DNA from: Streptomyces sp. NBC_00390
GTDB taxonomy: Bacteria > Actinomycetota > Actinomycetes > Streptomycetales > Streptomycetaceae
DNA: 64,000 nt
Direction: 5' to 3'
Assembly (NCBI RefSeq): GCF_036057275.1
Contig: NZ_CP107945.1
Span: forward strand, 4,278,001 to 4,342,000
The notes beneath the pieces are model-generated. The model ran no database searches and was not told the DNA's origin. It worked only from the letters and a program-made list of their open reading frames with translations. A program made the translations under genes and the position numbers. Positions 17,173 to 25,281 of the stretch are shown piece after piece (position 1 is the stretch's first letter; each line of letters starts with the position of its first letter).

Positions 17173-18054
17173 TCACAGTCCCAACGTGGTGCGGGCGTTG
17201 GTCCACGCGTCGGTGCAGTGCCGCAGGGACTCCCCCTTGGTCTGCGCGGCGGTGAACAGCCGGGTGACGTGCGCCTCGGTGAGGCAGCCGCACCGGCCGT
17301 GCGTGGACAGCACCGCGAGAAACGTTCGGTACACGGTCGCGTGGATCGCGCTGTGGGCGGCGGTGATGCGCTGTTCGGCCATAGCGATGCCGCGTTCCAG
17401 GTAGGCGGGCGTGCGGTGCGGGCACTCCCCGGACCCTGCGGGCAGGGTGCCGACATGCGGCGCCGGCCGGACGGGGGAAGGCTTCTTCACCGCGAGGGCG
17501 CGCACGGCGTCTGGCAGGTCGACCATGGGGCCGATGCCGGGCCCGAGGTAGCGGGCGTAGGACATGGACGACTTGATGTCGACACCGGGCCGGACCGCGT
17601 TGTGTGAGCTCGTGGCGCCTCGGTAAATCCAGTGCTCACCGCGCGTCGTCGCCACCGTGCGCGTGGCCGGCAGAGCGGTACGGGCCCACGCGATGGCGTC
17701 CGCGTCGTCCAGGTCCACCACCGTCAGCCCAGCGGCCCCGGGGTGGTAAGCGACGCAGACGGCACGCCGCCACGCCGCCGCCCACGGGGCTGAGACGATG
17801 ACCGCCGGGTCCGTGGTGGCGGCGGCCCACGCGTGGCAGACGCCAGGGCACCGGCAGGACCCCGGGGTTTTCATGTTCGGCCGGCCCCCACAGGCATTGC
17901 CCGCGCAGGTAGGGCAGTTGCCGAACGGGACCTTGCCCCGCCGGAGGGGCAGGACCGGCACATCGGAAGCGGCCAGTGCTAGCGCAGTCGGCAAGGGTTC
18001 GGGCAGCGCGCTCATGCCGCCGTGCCCTCGCCGGATCAGGGTCGGTTGCGTCAT
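17173..18054 (-). CDS. AICE prim-pol (bifunctional DNA primase/polymerase domain)
   Basis: A 293-residue protein. The prim-pol domain has a Cys-rich loop (NCPTCAGNACGG, CRCPGVCHAW) and the catalytic DLD of GLTVVDLDDADA. The TRGEHWIYRG motif supplies the nucleotide-binding His. The C-terminal third contains another CxC patch (HGRCGCLTEAH) and helices. It should prime and extend DNA during element replication. The ATG at 18054 has GGAGG about nine bases upstream. It is the first gene of a two-gene rep unit. Confidence 0.86.
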   Translation of the reverse strand: MTQPTLIRRGHGGMSALPEPLPTALALAASDVPVLPLRRGKVPFGNCPTCAGNACGGRPNMKTPGSCRCPGVCHAWAAATTDPAVIVSAPWAAAWRRAVCVAYHPGAAGLTVVDLDDADAIAWARTALPATRTVATTRGEHWIYRGATSSHNAVRPGVDIKSSMSYARYLGPGIGPMVDLPDAVRALAVKKPSPVRPAPHVGTLPAGSGECPHRTPAYLERGIAMAEQRITAAHSAIHATVYRTFLAVLSTHGRCGCLTEAHVTRLFTAAQTKGESLRHCTDAWTNARTTLGL

Positions 18055-18144
18055 GCTGGGAGACCTCCACAGGTCAAGTGGTTGGCAGGTGGACAAGGGC
18101 GGCCCCGGTGTTCTTGGCGGAATTGGGGGCCGCCCTTGGCGTAG

Positions 18145-18312
18145 CTAGAAGTCGGTGCCGGTCATGTGGGCGATGAGGCCGGGGCAGTAGCTGTCGGGGC
18201 AGTCGCAGCCGCTGCACTCGTTGCAGATGTCGCCGGCGCACTCGTCACACAGGAAGTGGCCGGGGCATCCGTAGTCGCCGCACTCGTCGCAGTACTGCTC
18301 GTCGTCGAACAC
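18145..18312 (-). CDS. 55-residue cysteine-rich protein
   Basis: GTG at 18310-18312, preceded by AGAGGAG, opens a 55-codon frame ending in TAG at 18145-18147. The product begins VFDDEQYCDECGDYGCPGHF and holds ten cysteines arranged as CxxC pairs (about C8/C11, C22/C25, C30/C33, C36/C38), plus C16 and C43. It is strongly acidic. The pattern suggests one or two zinc ribbons. It lies between the prim-pol gene and the spread-type genes on the same strand and was probably missed before because it is short. Function is unknown; a DNA- or partner-binding accessory role in transfer or replication is a guess. Confidence 0.75.
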   Translation of the reverse strand: MFDDEQYCDECGDYGCPGHFLCDECAGDICNECSGCDCPDSYCPGLIAHMTGTDF

Positions 18313-18329
18313 GCAGTGATCTCCTCTGG

Positions 18330-18782
18330 TCAGCCGTGGAAGTGGTTGCGCTTGATCACGGCCTTACGGATGTTGACCGTGGTCCCGCCGTGGTGGCCGC
18401 TCGCGCTGAACACCTGGACAGCGATCCATCCGCCGAAGATCACGGCGGCGAGGATGATGAGCTGGCCGATGAACGCGGTCAGGGCCGCGATGAACGAGGT
18501 GAGCAGCAGCAGCCCGCCGCACACCGCCAGGAACCCGACGCCCCCGAGGGCGACGTTTACCGCCGTGCGGGACACGGCCGGCTTGGCGGCGACCGGTTCC
18601 GGCTGAGCCGGTGCCACGGCGTAACCGGTGACGACACGGCCGTCCGGCAGGACGACGCTCGCCACGGCCGGGATGTGGCCCGGCTGGACGGGGACGACCG
18701 GCGCCGCGTGTATGGCGGGGGTGATCGGGGTGGGGTGGTGGACCACGAGGGGCGCGGTGTGGGGGGTGGTGGGTTCGTTCAC
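18330..18782 (-). CDS. AICE membrane protein, Spd (spread)-like
   Basis: A 150-residue protein with a Pro/Val/His-rich N-terminal 80 residues and two adjacent transmembrane helices (about residues 80-100 and 102-125). A basic tail rich in His and Asn (KAVIKRNHFHG) closes it. The GTG at 18782 has GAAGGAG upstream. Small membrane proteins at this place in AICEs help intramycelial plasmid spread; assignment rests on position and topology, not on a motif. Confidence 0.7.
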   Translation of the reverse strand: MNEPTTPHTAPLVVHHPTPITPAIHAAPVVPVQPGHIPAVASVVLPDGRVVTGYAVAPAQPEPVAAKPAVSRTAVNVALGGVGFLAVCGGLLLLTSFIAALTAFIGQLIILAAVIFGGWIAVQVFSASGHHGGTTVNIRKAVIKRNHFHG

Positions 18783-18795
18783 GGCCGGGTCTCCT

Positions 18796-18990
18796 TCAGT
18801 TGCCGAGGGCGGACAGGGCGTCGGCGGATGCCTGCACGAGGTTGTGGATGGGCTCGTAGGCGCCGGTGCCGGCGGCGAAGAACCCGAACAGGAACAGCAC
18901 GAGCGCGGCGCCGCCGCCGGCGGACTTGGTCTTGACCGCGAAGACGGAGGCGGCGCCAAACAGCAGCACGGCGGAGATGTCGAGAATCAT
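18796..18990 (-). CDS. Small two-helix membrane protein of the AICE transfer region
   Basis: A 64-residue protein starting MILDISAVLLFGAASVFAVK. It has two hydrophobic segments (about 4-20 and 27-43) joined by KTKSAGGG, then an amphipathic tail. Its ATG overlaps the stop of the upstream gene (ATGA, 18987-18990), and 13 bp separate it from the next gene, so it is part of the transfer operon. Family not recognised beyond a spread-type role. Confidence 0.72.
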   Translation of the reverse strand: MILDISAVLLFGAASVFAVKTKSAGGGAALVLFLFGFFAAGTGAYEPIHNLVQASADALSALGN

Positions 18991-19256
18991 CGGGACCCTC
19001 CCGGGATGTCGGTGCCGGCGCGGTAAATGCGCGCCCAGCGGTTGTAGAGCCAGCGGCCGGTACGGATGCGCTTTCCGGTGGCGTGGCAGCGGCGGCAGTC
19101 CTTGCCGCGCTTCATGCGTCCCTTGCGGTCCGTCTTGAGCGCGTGGCCCATGCCACGGCAGCGACGGCAGTCACCGAACGGCGACGCCGCACACACACCG
19201 GCGTAACCGAGGGTGACAATTAGCAGGCAGGCGATAGCGAGCAGGGCGGGGGTCAC
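18987..19256 (-). CDS. Membrane-anchored protein with two CxxCxG zinc motifs
   Basis: An 89-residue protein with an N-terminal hydrophobic anchor (residues 3-25). Two DnaJ-like motifs, CRRCRGMG and CRRCHATG, are set 22 residues apart in a very basic domain, and RWLYNRWARIYR is near the end. The paired CxxCxG motifs should bind one zinc. GTG start at 19256 with AGGAAGGG upstream. It lies between traB and the small membrane proteins. A DNA- or protein-contact role at the membrane during transfer is inferred. Confidence 0.75.
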   Translation of the reverse strand: MTPALLAIACLLIVTLGYAGVCAASPFGDCRRCRGMGHALKTDRKGRMKRGKDCRRCHATGKRIRTGRWLYNRWARIYRAGTDIPGGSR

Positions 19257-19296
19257 GTGGGGCCCTTCCTGGCGGTTTTTGGGGTTTGCGCAGGTG

Positions 19297-19386
19297 GGCC
19301 GCTATCCGCTAGCGGCCTGATCAGAGGCGGTTTGGGGTGCTAGCGGGGCCGCTAACGTTAGCGGGGGGTGCCGCTATCGTTAGCGG
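19297..19386. promoter_or_regulatory. Candidate clt / TraB recognition array: CCGCTA-TAGCGG palindromes
   Basis: Eight CCGCTA or TAGCGG units fall within 90 bp. They form CCGCTAGCGG (19306-19315), the perfect palindrome CCGCTAACGTTAGCGG (19349-19364) and CCGCTATCGTTAGCGG (19371-19386), with single units at 19299 and 19341. The array starts 11 bp beyond the traB stop codon. In Streptomyces conjugative plasmids the clt locus, made of short repeats read by the TraB winged helix, lies beside traB. The 140-bp gap holds no gene. Confidence 0.6.
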
Positions 19387-19396
19387 CCCCGGAGCG

Positions 19397-21580
19397 TCAG
19401 CCCGCGTCCCGCTTTCCGTCACGCTCCGCAATTGCGGCGGTGATGTGGGAGCGGTCGACACCGCGCCGGTTGACGACCTTGCCGTTCACCCGGCGCCCGA
19501 CCTGGATGGTGGACACGCCGTGCGGCTTGAGGGCGGCGGCGAGCGCGTCGGGGTCCCATCGGTCGTAGACCTCGGGGCGCAGGTCCGCGAGCCGGGTCAC
19601 GATGGTTTCCGACCACGCCTTGGCCTCTTTGGCGGGGACTACGGCGAGGATGTCCGCGAGCAGGTCGTAGGCGGCGGTGGTCGGCTCGGGTGCCTCTCCG
19701 AGGGCGTGGCCGGCGAGCAGTCCGGCCTTCTCGCGGACGCGGCGGGCGCGGGCGGCGATGGTTTCGGCGCCGCCGGCGTCGACGTAGACGGAGCGGACGA
19801 TACGGGCGTCGGAGCCTTCACCCACGAAGTAGTGGATGCCCTTGTCTCCCCAGGCGAACATGGTCGCCCGTACCCCGCGCTTGTAGGCGGAGGTGCCCAG
19901 CACCATGTCGTTCTCCAACTGGCCCATCACCTTCAGGCACCACCGCGCGGAGGCGTTCGCGCTGATGCCGGTGGGCAGCGACTTGGCGTCCGGGCGCTGC
20001 GTCGCCAGCAACACCACGATGCCGGTGGCGGGACCCCGCTTGACCAGGTCGGTGATGATCTCCTCGAACTCCTTGCCGTGCTCGGGGTGCTCGAAGAGGA
20101 CCTGACACTCATCCACCCCGACCACGATCGGGTGTAGCCCCAACGACCGCTTGTCCGCGAGCGCGGACGTCACCTTGGACTCGGGGCAGATGTCCCGGGG
20201 CAGGGAGCGGATCACCTTCGTGCGGCGGCGCAGTTCCTCGCGCAGGGCCCGGAAGTCGTCCAGCGCGTACTGCACGGGTTCGTCGTCGTCGCCGGCGGCG
20301 TGCCGGTAGCCGACCGCGTTGCCCACCGGGTCAAGGTCGCCGGTGCCCTTCATGTCGTAGCTGTGCAGCTCAGCACGCGGATCGAGAGCCGCGATCAGCA
20401 GCAGCAGACGCAGAAGGAACGTCTTACCCATGCGCGGGATCGCGCCGATGACGCCGGCGATGTACATGAGCGTGACTTCGGTCCACCGGCCGCGCTGGTC
20501 GGTGCCGTAAGCGACCGGCTTGAACAGATCCACCTGCCCGGACTTCAGCAGCGGCCACGCCGGCTGAGACGCACGGGACATGTCCTGATCCCCGACCCAC
20601 AACACCAGGTGCCCGGTGTGCTCATCCGGCACCGCCTCGGGCCACACGCACCCGAGCGGGCGGCGCAGACCGGAAGCGAGCCGCTCGCGACGCTCGATGA
20701 TGTCCGTCACGGTCACGCCGTAGGGCAGGTTGCCCTCTGCGCGCCAGCCGGGCCCGTCGCGGGTGATGGGGGCGGTGAACTCGAACCCGTCCCGTCCCTT
20801 GCCCTGTGCCTGATTGATCGCGGGAATGCCGAGCGCTCCCAGGGCCCGCAGCACGATGTCACTGGTCAGCTTGGTGGCCTTGGGCAGTTCCACGGCCCGG
20901 TGCACGACCGGGGCGTCGGCCTTGCGGCCGGCGGCTCCCAGGGCGAGGACGACCGCGCCCACGGACACGGCTTGCAGCCAGTCGGGGGCCAGCACGTACA
21001 GGGCGAGCGCCAGACCGAGACCGGTGAACATCGCGAGCGCGGCGACCAGGGTCCGCAGCCGGACCCGTCCGTCACGCTGCCGCGACAGCTTCAGGTACTC
21101 GGCAGCGTCCTCACGCCGCACGGCGGCGAGCCGGACCGGTTCGCCCTCACGGTCGGCCACCCACCGCATCGTGCCCCCGACCACCTTCGCAGCGCCGGCC
21201 GGTGCCTGGAAGGCGAGGCGGGCGGCGTAGATCGGGGCACGCAGCGCGTGGTAGCCGGCGGCGTGGGCGTAGTGGCGGGCCACCCACGCGGACGCGGTGC
21301 GCAGCTCAGCCACGGACTTCAGCCAGACCGGCACGACCGCGCGGCGGCGGGCGCCGGCGAGCCGACCGAGGTAGCCGGGACCGGTAGCCGCGGGGGCGGG
21401 CTGGTCGACCATGACCGGCGTGTCCGGGTCGGTCGGCTCAGGCTCCGGGGCGGGTGTGGTGGGGGCCGGTTCGCGGGCGGCGCGGGCCTTGTCCAGGTCG
21501 ACCACGTCGGCGCCGTGGTCGGCGGCCATTTCGGCTTCCAGGCGGTTGAACAGCTCGTGGTCGTCGTCGGGATGCTTCAC
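19397..21580 (-). CDS. traB: TraB-type FtsK/SpoIIIE DNA translocase, main conjugative transfer protein
   Basis: A 727-residue protein with an acidic N-terminus, two transmembrane segments (about 175-197 and 203-217) and a RecA-like motor. Walker A is GAIPRMGKT (379-387); Walker B is IVVGVDECQ (485-493). A LLATQRPD segment follows, as in FtsK motors. The C-terminal 60 residues (GVSTIQVGRRV to SHITAAIAE) form a winged helix like the FtsK gamma domain, which in TraB proteins reads clt repeats. It should move double-stranded element DNA between hyphae. The ATG at 21580 is the only one consistent with an acidic family-like N-terminus. Confidence 0.9.
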   Translation of the reverse strand: MKHPDDDHELFNRLEAEMAADHGADVVDLDKARAAREPAPTTPAPEPEPTDPDTPVMVDQPAPAATGPGYLGRLAGARRRAVVPVWLKSVAELRTASAWVARHYAHAAGYHALRAPIYAARLAFQAPAGAAKVVGGTMRWVADREGEPVRLAAVRREDAAEYLKLSRQRDGRVRLRTLVAALAMFTGLGLALALYVLAPDWLQAVSVGAVVLALGAAGRKADAPVVHRAVELPKATKLTSDIVLRALGALGIPAINQAQGKGRDGFEFTAPITRDGPGWRAEGNLPYGVTVTDIIERRERLASGLRRPLGCVWPEAVPDEHTGHLVLWVGDQDMSRASQPAWPLLKSGQVDLFKPVAYGTDQRGRWTEVTLMYIAGVIGAIPRMGKTFLLRLLLLIAALDPRAELHSYDMKGTGDLDPVGNAVGYRHAAGDDDEPVQYALDDFRALREELRRRTKVIRSLPRDICPESKVTSALADKRSLGLHPIVVGVDECQVLFEHPEHGKEFEEIITDLVKRGPATGIVVLLATQRPDAKSLPTGISANASARWCLKVMGQLENDMVLGTSAYKRGVRATMFAWGDKGIHYFVGEGSDARIVRSVYVDAGGAETIAARARRVREKAGLLAGHALGEAPEPTTAAYDLLADILAVVPAKEAKAWSETIVTRLADLRPEVYDRWDPDALAAALKPHGVSTIQVGRRVNGKVVNRRGVDRSHITAAIAERDGKRDAG

Positions 21581-21661
21581 TGAGACGTCCTTCTCTCGCA
21601 GAGGGAAGGCGCGGCCCGGTCCGTCGCTGTAGGAGGTGAGCGGACGGGCCCCGCCGGGACT

Positions 21662-21997
21662 TCAGGCGGCGTACTGCTCGGGGTAGGCGCACGGCACGCA
21701 CGTGCCGAGCGTCGGGGGGATGACGTAGCCGGCGTCACGACCGCAGTCGGGACAGGTGCGGCGGGCGGCGTTGGCCTTGGCGAGCGCCTCCCACCGGGCC
21801 GGCGTCATCGGCCTGACCGGCTTGGCCAAGTCGACGCGGTAGAGGTAGGCGACCAGCGGGCCCCGGCGGCGGCGCGGCCGTTCGAGCTGCGCGGCCACGT
21901 CCTGGCCACCGGGCCGCAGCCCGCGCGCCCGGAGTTGGCGGCGGGTGGCGTAGCCGTCCGGGGCCAGGCGCCACCGATAGACCGGCAGCGCGGACAT
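21662..21997 (-). CDS. RRQ-motif zinc-binding protein of AICEs
   Basis: A 111-residue protein. The N-terminal part has YATRRQLRARGLRPGG, matching the RRQRL-motif family often seen in Streptomyces AICEs. A conserved YLYRVDLAKPVRPMTP block and a C-terminal zinc ribbon, CPDCGRDAG and GTCVPCAY, follow. ATG at 21997 overlaps the stop of the preceding gene (ATGA). Function is not established; zinc binding is inferred from the two Cys pairs. Confidence 0.8.
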   Translation of the reverse strand: MSALPVYRWRLAPDGYATRRQLRARGLRPGGQDVAAQLERPRRRRGPLVAYLYRVDLAKPVRPMTPARWEALAKANAARRTCPDCGRDAGYVIPPTLGTCVPCAYPEQYAA

Positions 21998-22854
21998 CAG
22001 GCGACGCGCTTCCACGCGGCCCGCAACCGGACCTCGGAGGCGGAGTGCCCGGCGGCCCGGAAGCGGGCGGCCATGTCGCGGTACGACAAGGGCGGCGTCT
22101 GGCTGTGCCGGATGTCGTGAACGAGCGTGTCCAGCGCGTCATCCGACAGCGCGGGCGCCCCCGTCTCCAGCGCCGGAACCTGCACGGTCGGGCCCCACAC
22201 GGGCAGTTCCCAGCGGGGTGTGACGCCGGGTGTGACGTGGGTCGTCACGCTGGTCAGCGCCCTGCCGGTCTCCTCGCCCTTGCGGGCGGTCTCCAGCGTC
22301 GACCACGCCCCCGCGAGGGTCTGCGCGGTCTGTGCCTGGACACGTGCGACGCGTGCCCCGGCTTCCGTCACGGCCGTCAGCCGCGTCTCCTCCGTGGCCG
22401 CTTCCGCCCGCAGCCGGGCACGGGCCACGGCCGCTTCGTCGCGCGCCTCCTGCTGAATGCCCCGAATGGCGTCCAGCGCGAGCGGGGTGAGGGCGGTGCG
22501 CTCCCACAGGCTGTGCACGAGCCACAGGGCCTTGGCCGCGATGGGCAGCCACGCCACGGCCAGCCACGCGCCGGCGGAGTGCTCAGCGGTCAGCGCGTGG
22601 GCGACCAGGACGCCGGCAGCGAGCAGGCCGAAGGACCAGCCCACCGCCGTCACGGCGCGGTTGTGGTCGCCCTGCGCAGCGAGGCGGCGTTCGTAGGCGA
22701 GGGTGGCCAGCCATCCGCCGTCGATCCCGAGACCGACGACCAGAGCGACCGGCCACGGCACCGCCGACCCCAGCCACATCATCACCACCGCGAGGGTCAG
22801 CACCATCGACACGGCCGTCATCGCGATAGCCGGAAGAACCGTCTTCGCCTTCAC
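21997..22854 (-). CDS. SpdB-like membrane protein with coiled coil
   Basis: A 285-residue protein with four N-terminal transmembrane segments (about residues 5-25, 33-50, 68-88 and 95-115). A long Ala/Arg/Glu-rich coiled coil (about 125-200) and a C-terminal helix-turn-helix-like segment (SYRDMAARFRAAGHSASEV) follow. GTG at 22854 overlaps the TGA of the upstream gene. Such proteins in AICEs support spread of transferred DNA through septa. Assignment is by topology and place in the operon. Confidence 0.75.
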   Translation of the reverse strand: MKAKTVLPAIAMTAVSMVLTLAVVMMWLGSAVPWPVALVVGLGIDGGWLATLAYERRLAAQGDHNRAVTAVGWSFGLLAAGVLVAHALTAEHSAGAWLAVAWLPIAAKALWLVHSLWERTALTPLALDAIRGIQQEARDEAAVARARLRAEAATEETRLTAVTEAGARVARVQAQTAQTLAGAWSTLETARKGEETGRALTSVTTHVTPGVTPRWELPVWGPTVQVPALETGAPALSDDALDTLVHDIRHSQTPPLSYRDMAARFRAAGHSASEVRLRAAWKRVA

Positions 22855-23129
22855 TCGGTGGCCCCTTCCAGCTCGCGCACGTCCACGGTCGCGATCAGGA
22901 CGACCGGGGTGCTGTCGTCGAAAGGCTTCTGGCTGTCCTCGATCCACGCCCACTCGGCACCGGGCGCCACCTCGTAGCCGAGGTAGGCCAGGGCGTCCCG
23001 GCGGTCCGCCCCGGTGGGCACCGGACCGGACTCGAACCGGACGGTGGGCCACTCGCTCTCGCCGTACAGGACGACGTACAGGCGCCACTGTCCGCCGTCA
23101 CCCGACATCTGCGCGGTCAGCTTGCTCAC
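22851..23129 (-). CDS. DUF6303-like small protein
   Basis: A 92-residue soluble protein (MSKLTAQMSGDGGQWRLYVV...) with a beta-rich start, GYEVAPGAEWAWIED in the middle and VVLIATVDV near the end. I recall this as the DUF6303 family, found almost only in actinobacterial integrative elements. It overlaps both neighbours by four bases (stop of one, start of the next), so it is translated as part of the spread operon. No catalytic motif is visible. Confidence 0.72.
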   Translation of the reverse strand: MSKLTAQMSGDGGQWRLYVVLYGESEWPTVRFESGPVPTGADRRDALAYLGYEVAPGAEWAWIEDSQKPFDDSTPVVLIATVDVRELEGATE

Positions 23130-23395
23130 GCGGCACCCCCGGGCAGGCTCGTACCGGCCGCGCGGTTGACCAGCACCACGCGGGCGGCGAGCGCCCGGCG
23201 CCGGGCCCGGCGGATACGCCGCTCGTCCAGCTCGGACGGGGCGCGGTCAAGGGTGACGATGTGCGCGTCCAACAGGTCGACGTCCGCCAGGATGACGGGC
23301 ATCTCCTGCTCGATCGCGTCCAGCTCCGCATTCGTCGGTTCCATCCACGGAGCGAACGCGGTAACAGCGTCCTGAAGTGTGACGATGTGGTTCAT
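23126..23395 (-). CDS. DUF6284-like small protein, first gene of the transfer operon
   Basis: An 89-residue helical protein (MNHIVTLQDAVTAFAPWMEP...). Acidic helices ELDAIEQEMPVILADVD and a basic segment DERRIRRARRRALAAR suggest a helical hairpin. It resembles the DUF6284 family of AICEs. ATG at 23395 has GGAAGGAAC upstream, and a 554-bp regulatory region lies before it. All genes down to the rep unit follow on this strand with tight junctions, so it likely heads the transfer transcript. Confidence 0.7.
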   Translation of the reverse strand: MNHIVTLQDAVTAFAPWMEPTNAELDAIEQEMPVILADVDLLDAHIVTLDRAPSELDERRIRRARRRALAARVVLVNRAAGTSLPGGAA

Positions 23396-23949
23396 GGGTC
23401 GTAGTTCCTTCCAGAGAGGAACGGCCCGAACGCGGCTCCCGGGATGCACCCCGGGAGCCGCTCGCCGTTGGAGTCGGTTCCGGCTCCCCGCGCTCCCGTC
23501 CGTACGTCCTCACGCATGGCGCGGAACGGACGGGCGGGAGAGGCAGCCGGCGCAGCGTGACGTGCTGCGAGCCGTGGTGGACCGTGCTTGCTATCCAGGC
23601 GCCGCCGACCGGTCCGTAACGGTGGCGCTCAGGGTTTTCGTCGGTACATCAGGAGTCCTTTCGGCGAGGTCAACAGGGGTGAAGCACTGCAAGGGGGATC
23701 GCGTCCCCACTCTCCGGCCGTTGCTCGCGGTCGCCGGGCCACCTCGCCAGTACGGGCCGTAGCCCTGTTCCACCTGGCCTTTAGCGGGATTGCAGCGTCC
23801 CCGCCCTGTGCATTCGTGCAGGTCAAATGACCTCTAACAATGCGACCTAGGTCGCTTGCCGATGAATGGAAAGCTACCTAGGTCGCTTCGGGTCGTCAAG
23901 TGGTCTCGCGCCCCGATCGCGAGCGACCTAGGTCAAGTACGCTTTCGGG
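23396..23949. other. 554-bp divergent control region of the AICE
   Basis: It separates the leftward transfer operon from the rightward GntR gene. The right third holds the operator array described separately. The left part (23400-23800) has short leftward open frames, one beginning MYRRKP just after AAGGACTCC, but they stop at once or lack family likeness. A leader region or a decayed small gene is possible. Confidence 0.45.
23821..23936. promoter_or_regulatory. Operator array GCGACCTAGGTCGC for the GntR repressor
   Basis: Site 1, GCGACCTAGGTCGC at 23842-23855, is a perfect palindrome. Site 2, GCTACCTAGGTCGC at 23873-23886, is centred 31 bp on. Site 3, GCGACCTAGGTCAA at 23923-23936, is 50 bp further, only 13 bp before the GntR start codon. 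A related inverted repeat GGTCAAATGACC lies at 23821-23832. A possible -10 (TACGCT, 23938-23943) overlaps the edge of site 3 and would give a nearly leaderless transcript. Autorepression plus control of the divergent transfer operon is expected. Confidence 0.7.
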
Positions 23950-24333
23950 GTGGACTCACAGCCGAAGAGGAAGCCCAACGCCCGCGAGATCGCAGGCAGA
24001 ATCAGAGACGAGATCGCCGCAGGGACGTTCGGTCCTGGGGACCGCCTGCCCGGCGCGCGGGCCTACGCCAAGAAGCTCGGCGTGGCTCTGATGACGGTGC
24101 AGAACGCTTACGCCCAGCTCCAGGAAGAAGGGCTGGTTGAGGGCGTCTCCGGAAGCGGCACCTACGTCCGCGATCCCGCCCCGGGTGAGCAGAGCCCCCG
24201 TGAGGCAGCGCAGCGCCTGACCGAGCTGCAAGCTGAGGTCGCGCGCGTCTCGACCGAGCTTGCCGGCCTCGTCGAGCGCGTCAAGCAGCTTGAGGCGGTC
24301 GTAGGCCCCACCAAGGGTGAGCCCGGCGCCTAG
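23950..24333 (+). CDS. GntR-family transcriptional repressor of the AICE (KorSA/TraR-like)
   Basis: A 127-residue regulator starting at GTG 23950. The winged helix-turn-helix spans residues 8-75 (PNAREIAGRIRDEIAAG, LPGARAYAKKLGVALMTVQN, GSGTYV). A short C-terminal coiled coil (LTELQAEVARVSTELAGLVE) replaces the usual effector domain, so it likely dimerises through the coil and may not bind a metabolite. In pSAM2-type elements the GntR repressor keeps transfer and excision genes silent. Operators overlap its own promoter. Confidence 0.88.
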   Translation: MDSQPKRKPNAREIAGRIRDEIAAGTFGPGDRLPGARAYAKKLGVALMTVQNAYAQLQEEGLVEGVSGSGTYVRDPAPGEQSPREAAQRLTELQAEVARVSTELAGLVERVKQLEAVVGPTKGEPGA

Positions 24334-24390
24334 CGTCTCTCGAGGTGCGTTCGTCGTCATGCTCTAAGCGTGTCCCGGTGAGCGCGCGGT

Positions 24391-24402
24391 GAGTACGTAC
24401 TC
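24391..24402. promoter_or_regulatory. Perfect 12-bp palindrome upstream of the aminotransferase gene
   Basis: GAGTACGTACTC lies 85 bp before the aminotransferase start in the 153-bp gap after the GntR gene. A candidate operator for the cargo genes; the bound protein is unknown. The HTH-SUMF1 protein two genes on is a possible regulator. Confidence 0.35.
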
Positions 24403-24486
24403 CCGCTGCCCCCGCACCGAACTAATCCGAACTTTCGTTGCTGGGTGGGGTGTTGGCGCAGCCTGCGGGGCTGCGAGACTGGCTGC

Positions 24487-25272
24487 ATGGCCGAACTCAA
24501 CGGAAAACCTGCCACCCTTGACGACCTGCAGAGCCTTGCCCTCACGAACTACGGGCACTTCACGTCAATGCGGCTGGAGGACGGCACCGTCCGGGGCCTG
24601 TCGCTCCATCTGGACCGATTGGTGCGCGACTGCCGCATCGTCTTCGGCGTCGAGTTGGACCGAGAGCGGACGCTGAACTACATCCGGAAGGCAGCCGACG
24701 GCGTCACTGGGGTCGCCGGCCTCCGCGTCACCGTCTTCGATCCCGGGATCGACATGGGGCGCCCTAGCGACGCCAAGGACCCGCACATCTTGGTCAACCT
24801 GCGACCTGGTGGTGCCATGCCGCCGCCGCCCCTTACGGCCAAGACCTTCACCTTCACCCGCGACAACGCGCAGGTGAAGCACATCGGCCTGCACCCGCAG
24901 CTCCGGCTTCGCCGTGCCGCTCAGCTCGCCGGATTCGATGACGCCGTGTTTGTCGAGCCGGACGGTCGGATCTCCGAGGGCGGCACGTGGAACCTCGGTT
25001 TCGTCGACCAGGACGGCACGGTCATCTGGCCGGAAGCCCCTGTGCTCCCGGGCACCACGATGATGCTGCTGCGAAGCCTCGATACCCCGAAGCAGATTAC
25101 GGCTCCAGTGCGGCTCGCCGACGTCCCGAAGATGGCAGCCGCATTCGCGACGAACGTAACGATCGGCGTGCGTTCAGTCAGTGCGCTCGATGACGTGCAG
25201 TTCCCGCATGACCACCCCGTGCTCGCAGCGCTGCGTGACGCCTACGTCGGCATTCCCGGCGAGCGTCTCTAG
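24487..25272 (+). CDS. Class IV PLP-dependent aminotransferase family protein (AICE cargo)
   Basis: A 261-residue protein with the fold-type IV aminotransferase layout of branched-chain aminotransferase or aminodeoxychorismate lyase. The likely PLP Lys is in AQVKHIGLH. A family-typical FVEPDGRISEGGTWNL segment contains the Glu that contacts the pyridine nitrogen, and PVLPGTTM matches the phosphate-binding region. The substrate cannot be read from sequence. Two genes later lies an HTH-SUMF1 gene, a hairpin apart. ATG at 24487; no strong ribosome site. GC is lower than in the core chromosome. Confidence 0.85.
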   Translation: MAELNGKPATLDDLQSLALTNYGHFTSMRLEDGTVRGLSLHLDRLVRDCRIVFGVELDRERTLNYIRKAADGVTGVAGLRVTVFDPGIDMGRPSDAKDPHILVNLRPGGAMPPPPLTAKTFTFTRDNAQVKHIGLHPQLRLRRAAQLAGFDDAVFVEPDGRISEGGTWNLGFVDQDGTVIWPEAPVLPGTTMMLLRSLDTPKQITAPVRLADVPKMAAAFATNVTIGVRSVSALDDVQFPHDHPVLAALRDAYVGIPGERL

Positions 25273-25281
25273 ACGCGTGCC

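Noticed and set aside
23591..23826. Two overlapping leftward small open frames in the AICE control region
   Set aside because: No good start with coding likeness; one start (MYRRKP) stops after six codons. Could be a decayed leader, not enough to call.
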